Positions 60,308 to 64,000 of a stretch of 64,000 bases of DNA are shown one piece after another. The stretch's first letter is position 1, and each line of letters begins with the position of its first letter. The position numbers and the translations under genes are program-made. The notes below the pieces were generated by a model. The model was not told the origin of the DNA and did no database searches. It saw only the letters and a program-made list of their open reading frames with translations. Origin of the DNA: an uncultured Oscillospiraceae bacterium (GTDB lineage Bacteria; Bacillota; Clostridia; Oscillospirales; Acutalibacteraceae); the NCBI GenBank assembly GCA_900555015.1, contig USJL01000001.1, forward strand, positions 1 through 64,000, in the 5' to 3' direction.

Positions 60308-60333
60308 AAGTAAAAATATTTTCAAAATATAAA

Positions 60334-60361
60334 AAGGCTGAAGAATTTGTTCTTCAGCCTT
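60334..60361. terminator. Terminator between converging genes
   Basis: AAGGCTGAAGAA (60334-60345), loop TTTG, TTCTTCAGCCTT (60350-60361). The U-tract is strong on the minus strand (TTTTTATATTTT after the stem) and weaker on the plus strand. Confidence 0.88.
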
Positions 60362-60365
60362 CTTG

Positions 60366-61073
60366 TTATAATTTTTTGCCGTCAACAGAAATTGTAACAA
60401 CTTGCCACGGAATGAACTTTCCGCTTTTTTGAAGTGCAGACTTTGCCGCATTTTCAAGTCTGCCGCAGCAGGGAACTTCCATTCTTATAATTGTAACGTT
60501 TTTTATATTGTTGGTTTTAATTATAGATTCAAGTTTTTCGCTGTAATCTGTATCGTCAAGTTTCGGGCAGCCGATAATTGTAATTTTACCTTTCATAAAT
60601 TCATTGTGTAAATTAGCGTAAGCATAAGCTGTGCAATCTGCCGCAATCAGTAAGTCTGCACCGTCAAAATACGGTGCGTTAACAGGTACAAGCTTGATTT
60701 GGCATGGCCATTGACCCAGTTGTGAAACAGGTGCAACAGTATTGTCAATATTTAAATTACCGCTGTTTTTATTAAAAGTGCGCAAAGCACTGCCCGGACA
60801 ACCGTGGTTAATGTGTTGATGAGAAATTTTTTCTTTTTTCTTCATATTTTCTTCAACTGCTTTTTTGTCATATTCTGCAGCTTCACGCTCAACAAAAGTA
60901 ATTGCTCCCGTAGGACATGTCGGCAAACAGTCGCCAAGTCCGTCGCAGTAATCATCACGCAAAAGTTTTGCTTTGCCGTCAACCATGCCTATTGCACCCT
61001 CATGGCAAGCATTTGCGCATGCACCGCAGCCGTTGCATTTGTCTTCATCTATTTGAATAATTCTTCTAATCAT
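60366..61073 (-). CDS. 4Fe-4S ferredoxin-domain protein
   Basis: A 235-residue iron-sulfur protein. The first cluster site is CNGCGACANACHEG; the second is CDGLGDCLPTCP, where Leu takes the place of the second Cys, leaving three Cys ligands as in other members of this group. The C-terminal domain (about 90-235) carries more Cys residues (GCPGSA, AADCTAYAYA, IIGCPKLDD, EVPCCGRLENA) and may bind a further cofactor. It probably serves redox control or electron transfer in nitrosative/oxygen stress, as suggested by its divergent Crp/Fnr partner and the operator at 61145-61160. AAGGAG precedes the ATG. Confidence 0.87.
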   Translation of the reverse strand: MIRRIIQIDEDKCNGCGACANACHEGAIGMVDGKAKLLRDDYCDGLGDCLPTCPTGAITFVEREAAEYDKKAVEENMKKKEKISHQHINHGCPGSALRTFNKNSGNLNIDNTVAPVSQLGQWPCQIKLVPVNAPYFDGADLLIAADCTAYAYANLHNEFMKGKITIIGCPKLDDTDYSEKLESIIKTNNIKNVTIIRMEVPCCGRLENAAKSALQKSGKFIPWQVVTISVDGKKL

Positions 61074-61101
61074 ATTTAAAACTCCTTTTTGTTTATGTTA
61101 T

Positions 61102-61130
61102 TTGCTTGTGTGGCATCATTATAGTATAAT
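61102..61130 (+). promoter_or_regulatory. Promoter for the Crp/Fnr gene
   Basis: TTGCTT (61102-61107), a 17-base spacer and TATAAT (61125-61130); transcription would start near 61137, just before the palindrome at 61145-61160. Confidence 0.6.
61118..61123 (-). promoter_or_regulatory. -10 element of the ferredoxin gene promoter
   Basis: Minus-strand TATAAT (61123-61118) with transcription expected to start near 61111. No good -35 is present at 61141-61146, as expected if an activator is needed. Confidence 0.6.
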
Positions 61131-61144
61131 TGAGTTGTTAAATA

Positions 61145-61160
61145 TGTTGGAATTGCAACA
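61145..61160. promoter_or_regulatory. Crp/Fnr-type operator palindrome
   Basis: TGTTG-N6-CAACA (61145-61149 and 61156-61160), the layout of Crp/Fnr sites. Its centre lies 41-42 bases upstream of the predicted start for the ferredoxin gene, the class II activator position, and just downstream of the predicted start of the regulator's own gene, a repressor position. Confidence 0.65.
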
Positions 61161-61178
61161 AAATACGGTGATTTTATA

Positions 61179-61847
61179 ATGAAATATATGGAAATTTTAA
61201 ATAATTGTGTGCTTTTTAATGGGTTAACAGAAGATGAAATTAATATGTTTTTTTCAAGTGTAAGCCATGGCATCAGGGCATATAAAAAGGGTGAGTTTAT
61301 TATGCATGCCGGTGATAAAACCGAAAGTCTTGGACTTTTACTAAACGGCAGTGCCCTTGTTGTTCAGGAGGATGTTTGGGGAAACAGAAACATTATTACA
61401 AATTTAAAATGTTGTGATTTTTTCGGCGAGGTGTTTGCAAGCCTTGGAAATATACCGTTGAATGTAAGCGTGGAAGCAAATGAAGATTGCCAAGTTTTAT
61501 TTATAAATATGAGCAGTGTGTTTTCCTCAGATTACTTGTGCAAAAGCAAAATTAATTATAATTTAATTAAAATACTTTCAAGAAAAATTTTGGTATATAA
61601 TGACAAAGTAACACATTTGAGTAAGCGAAAAACAAAAGATAAAATTTTATCATACCTTTCTGCCGAATCTGTTAGATGCGGTTCTTTTGAATTTGATATT
61701 CCTTTCAATCGCCGTGAACTTGCCGATTATTTGTGTGTGGAACGTTCGGCAATGACGGTGGAACTTTTAAATTTACAAAAAGCCGGAATTATAAAAATAA
61801 ATAAAAATCATTTTAAATTGCTTAATGTTAATGCCGACAGGCAGTAA
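61179..61847 (+). CDS. Crp/Fnr-family transcriptional regulator
   Basis: A 222-residue regulator: cyclic-nucleotide-binding-like beta barrel (about 10-120, KKGEFIMHAGDKTESLGLLLNGSALV; no cAMP-binding Arg/Ser pair of Crp is obvious), a dimerisation helix, and a C-terminal winged helix (NRRELADYLCVERSAMTVELLNLQKAGIIKI). It has no N-terminal Cys cluster as in Fnr, so its effector may be haem, NO or another ligand; this is unknown. GGTGA lies upstream of the ATG. It is divergent from the ferredoxin gene with a shared operator. Confidence 0.92.
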   Translation: MKYMEILNNCVLFNGLTEDEINMFFSSVSHGIRAYKKGEFIMHAGDKTESLGLLLNGSALVVQEDVWGNRNIITNLKCCDFFGEVFASLGNIPLNVSVEANEDCQVLFINMSSVFSSDYLCKSKINYNLIKILSRKILVYNDKVTHLSKRKTKDKILSYLSAESVRCGSFEFDIPFNRRELADYLCVERSAMTVELLNLQKAGIIKINKNHFKLLNVNADRQ

Positions 61848-61851
61848 AAAT

Positions 61852-61896
61852 AAAAGCAGGCTACGGCTGTTTCATTGCCTTAACCTGCTTTTTCTT
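61852..61896. terminator. Bidirectional terminator between converging genes
   Basis: AAAAGCAGG (61852-61860) pairs with CCTGCTTTT (61884-61892); the loop contains a further GGC/GCC pairing. A-rich and T-rich flanks allow termination in both directions. Confidence 0.8.
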
Positions 61897-62676
61897 TTAT
61901 TTGTGATTCCAAGGAATTAATTTTACTTCCTTTTGCGGAATTATATTTAATTTTTTCAAATAATCGTTTGCCTTTTTAAGATTTATTTTGTCATCATAAA
62001 CGTTTGGATTATGAGCGTCTAAGCCGATAACAACCTCGTTGCCTGTTTTTGCGGCAATTTCCCAAAAGTCTTTGTTAGGATAATTCCTTTTGTCTGTAAA
62101 TCCCAAAAAGTTAAATTCAATGGGAATGTCAATTTCATTCAAGGCTGTAATCATTTGTTCCATTTTTGCTTTGTAAATACATTTGTCGCCTGTAAAATTA
62201 ATTAAATCAGGGTGTGCAATGTAAGTAAATTCACCGCTTTTTGCCGCTTCGATAACCTGCGAAACATATTTGCAAAGTGTTTCTTCGGAATCTGTTTGAG
62301 TGCCTGAATATTTGGCATAATCTTCATATTCATTATCAACAAAATGTTGACCCAAAATTATAAAATCATAGTGAAAACTTTTTAAATATTCCAATTCTTT
62401 TTTAATTAATTTTGGGTAGTATTCAACTTCAAATCCTAATTTAATTTCTATTTTATCTTTGTATTTTTCTTTCAGCTTCATCACGCTTGAAACATAATCT
62501 TTTGTTTTATCAAGTTCCATTCTGAATGTGCTTGTATGACCGTTTGGAAAAATATAAGGTGCGTGGTCGGAAAATCCTATTTCATTATATCCGTTTTTTA
62601 TTGCCTTAATAACATATTCTTCGTCGGTACCCTTTGCGTGGTGGCATCTGAATGTGTGGTTGTGATAATTGTACAT
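61897..62676 (-). CDS. PHP-domain phosphatase, histidinol-phosphatase (HisK) type
   Basis: A 259-residue PHP-family hydrolase with metal ligands in YNYHNHTFRCHH (N-terminal HxH), GFSDHAPY, GFEVEYY, DFIILGQHF, YIAHPDL and VIGLDAHNP. Members dephosphorylate histidinol phosphate in histidine synthesis or act on other phosphates; no his genes are near, so the exact substrate is uncertain. The start ATG (62676) directly follows the galT stop on the same strand, so the two may be co-translated. Confidence 0.88.
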   Translation of the reverse strand: MYNYHNHTFRCHHAKGTDEEYVIKAIKNGYNEIGFSDHAPYIFPNGHTSTFRMELDKTKDYVSSVMKLKEKYKDKIEIKLGFEVEYYPKLIKKELEYLKSFHYDFIILGQHFVDNEYEDYAKYSGTQTDSEETLCKYVSQVIEAAKSGEFTYIAHPDLINFTGDKCIYKAKMEQMITALNEIDIPIEFNFLGFTDKRNYPNKDFWEIAAKTGNEVVIGLDAHNPNVYDDKINLKKANDYLKKLNIIPQKEVKLIPWNHK

Positions 62677-64000
62677 TTATTTAACGCTTTCAATAAATTT
62701 AATAAATCCGGCTTTGCCGTTTTCATCTCTTGAATAAACACCGCATTGCTCTAAAATAGATGCAAAAACAGTGCCTATTTCTTTTTGCAAAATTTCGTGG
62801 CAGTTATCTGCTGTAATGTCGTATTTATTCATTATCATTTCTGCCCATTCTTTATGGCTTGCAATAGACGGAATTTCGCCGATATCTTTTCCGTTTACCA
62901 TAGCGTCCGCCAATTCAGCCATTTCATTTTTAAGTCTGCTTGGCAAAACCGCAAGACCCATAACTTCTATTAATCCTATGTTTTCCTTTTTAATGTGGTG
63001 GTATTCGGGGTGTGGATGATAAAATCCTAACGGGCATTCATCTGTTGTAATGTTATTTCTTAAAACAAGGTCAAATTCAAATTCGCCGTTTCTCATTCTT
63101 GCAATAGGTGTTATTGTGTTGTGCGGCTCATCGTTTGTATTTGCGTAAATGAATGACTCTTCATCTGTGTAGTTGCGCCAAGCGTTAAGAATTTTATCTG
63201 CTAAATCAACAAGTCTTTCCTTGCTTTTTCCGCTTATTCTTATAACACTCATAGGCCATTTTACTATGCCGGCGCTAACATCTTCAAATCCGTTAAACGT
63301 TACTTTTGTTTCAACAGGTGCTTTTGCCATTGCAAATTCGTAATTGCCGCCTTGAAAATGTTCGTGGGTTAAAATTGAACCGCCTACTATCGGCAAGTCG
63401 GCATTTGAACCTATAAAGTAATGCGGAAATTTTTCAATAAAATCAAGCAGTTTTGCAAATGCACTGCGGTCTATTTTCATCGGTGTGTGTTCTGCATTAA
63501 AAACAATGCAATGTTCGTTGTAATAAACATACGGCGAATATTGAATAAAGAATTTTTCACCGCCCAGTTCTGTAGGAATAATCCTGTGGTTTTGGCGTGC
63601 AGGGTGGTTGATTCTGCCGGCATAACCTTCATTTTCTTTACAAAGCAGGCATTTGGGGTAAGATGTGGTTTTCATTTTTAAAGCCGCTGCAATGGCTTTT
63701 GGGTCTTTTTCCGGCTTTGAAAGATTTATTGTAATATCAATGTCGCCGTAGTCCGTTTTTGTAATCCATTTAATGTCGTTTTTAATTCTGTATCGGCGAA
63801 TATAATCGCTGTCATTGCTTAATTTATAATAGTAGTCTGTTGCTTCTTTTGGTGAGGATTCGTAACGCTTGTAAAATTCGGAAATAACTTCGCTTGGCTT
63901 TGGAGTAAGCAAACCCATAATTTTTGTATCAAACAAATCACGGTAAACAACACTGTCTTCGCACAGCCCGTTTTGTATTGCAAAATCTAAAATTGATGAT
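62677..64000 (-). CDS. galT: UDP-glucose--hexose-1-phosphate uridylyltransferase, class II (N-terminus beyond the right edge)
   Basis: A Leloir-pathway enzyme exchanging UMP between UDP-glucose and galactose-1-phosphate. The frame stays open to the window edge and already reads SSILDFAIQNGLCEDS upstream of an internal TTG at 63936, a typical GalT N-terminal segment, so the true start lies beyond 64000. About 441 codons are visible. Class II features: YPKCLLCKENEGYAGR, NHRIIPTELGGEKFFIQYSPY, and the HEHFQGG motif containing the His that becomes uridylylated (THEHFQGG). DECPLGFYHPHPEYHHIKKENIG near the C-terminus is also diagnostic. Confidence 0.94.
   Translation of the reverse strand, partial: SSILDFAIQNGLCEDSVVYRDLFDTKIMGLLTPKPSEVISEFYKRYESSPKEATDYYYKLSNDSDYIRRYRIKNDIKWITKTDYGDIDITINLSKPEKDPKAIAAALKMKTTSYPKCLLCKENEGYAGRINHPARQNHRIIPTELGGEKFFIQYSPYVYYNEHCIVFNAEHTPMKIDRSAFAKLLDFIEKFPHYFIGSNADLPIVGGSILTHEHFQGGNYEFAMAKAPVETKVTFNGFEDVSAGIVKWPMSVIRISGKSKERLVDLADKILNAWRNYTDEESFIYANTNDEPHNTITPIARMRNGEFEFDLVLRNNITTDECPLGFYHPHPEYHHIKKENIGLIEVMGLAVLPSRLKNEMAELADAMVNGKDIGEIPSIASHKEWAEMIMNKYDITADNCHEILQKEIGTVFASILEQCGVYSRDENGKAGFIKFIESVK

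Noticed and set aside
62677..63936. galT starting at the internal TTG 63936
   Set aside because: The frame upstream continues to the window edge and encodes conserved N-terminal GalT residues, so the gene starts beyond 64000.
1..64000. CRISPR arrays, rRNA or tRNA genes
   Set aside because: I saw no regularly spaced repeats and no cloverleaf or rRNA-like segments in the intergenic stretches on either strand.

Overview
The window looks like a piece of a low-GC, Gram-positive anaerobe of the Clostridia, most likely an Oscillospirales/Ruminococcaceae-type gut bacterium. This is an inference from gene content and style: A/T-rich codon use, strong AGGAGG-type ribosome binding sites, TTGACA/TATAAT promoters, intrinsic terminators with U-tracts, MurT/GatD lipid II amidation, an infC-rpmI-rplT operon with an attenuator-like leader, YqeK/NadD/RsfS, a ferredoxin paired with a Crp/Fnr regulator, and intracellular glycosidases for host-type glycans. 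Nearly all genes are on the + strand. I saw no rRNA, tRNA or CRISPR array.

Layout. 1-4.4 kb is accessory DNA. It holds a Tn916-type tyrosine integrase whose base composition looks richer in G/C than its neighbours, then an oxidoreductase cluster (SDR, ArsR-type regulator, aldo/keto reductase, NAD(P)-binding protein) in which the regulator and the reductase are joined by an internal deletion, leaving two gene fragments. 4.5-8.1 kb carries small single genes: two membrane proteins, a DNA-alkylation repair methyltransferase, an XRE/zinc-ribbon regulator, a SAM methyltransferase and a GNAT. 8.1-19.3 kb has ilvD, two unknown membrane proteins, an ABC ATPase with a C-terminal S-layer-homology-like region, yebC (- strand), glyA, two TagB/TagF-type glycerophosphotransferases, an aminotransferase and trpS.

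19.4-24.3 kb is a self-contained operon with its own promoter and terminator: an SCP2-like protein, a class-III (GSA-aminomutase-like) aminotransferase, a split transketolase (two genes), and a second SCP2-like protein. I do not recognise this combination as a known pathway, and it is the best candidate here for an undescribed system. It is followed by pyk-mltG, thyA-folA and infC-rpmI-rplT; infC appears to start at an ATC codon behind an attenuator.

30-52.4 kb is a long, tightly packed housekeeping array: rRNA methyltransferase, dprA, topA, trmFO, plsX, rnc, an Elp3-like radical SAM gene, smc, ftsY, rdgB, yhbY, nadD, yqeK, rsfS, leuS. It ends in two cytoplasmic glycosidases, a GH38 alpha-mannosidase and a GH29 alpha-L-fucosidase. 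Many stop/start codons overlap, so translation is probably coupled.

52.4-64 kb contains a TIGR01212-type radical SAM gene and an inositol monophosphatase (- strand) divergent from murT-gatD, then rpsB-tsf. Just after tsf a cassette of about 1.2 kb (PIN-like protein, broken DUF4160 gene, DUF2442 gene) is flanked by a repeat of the tsf 3' end plus its terminator, which marks an insertion. A GNAT, a zinc-ribbon/TM2 protein, a divergent ferredoxin/Crp-Fnr pair with a clear shared operator, a PHP-family phosphatase and a galT gene that runs off the right edge complete the window.
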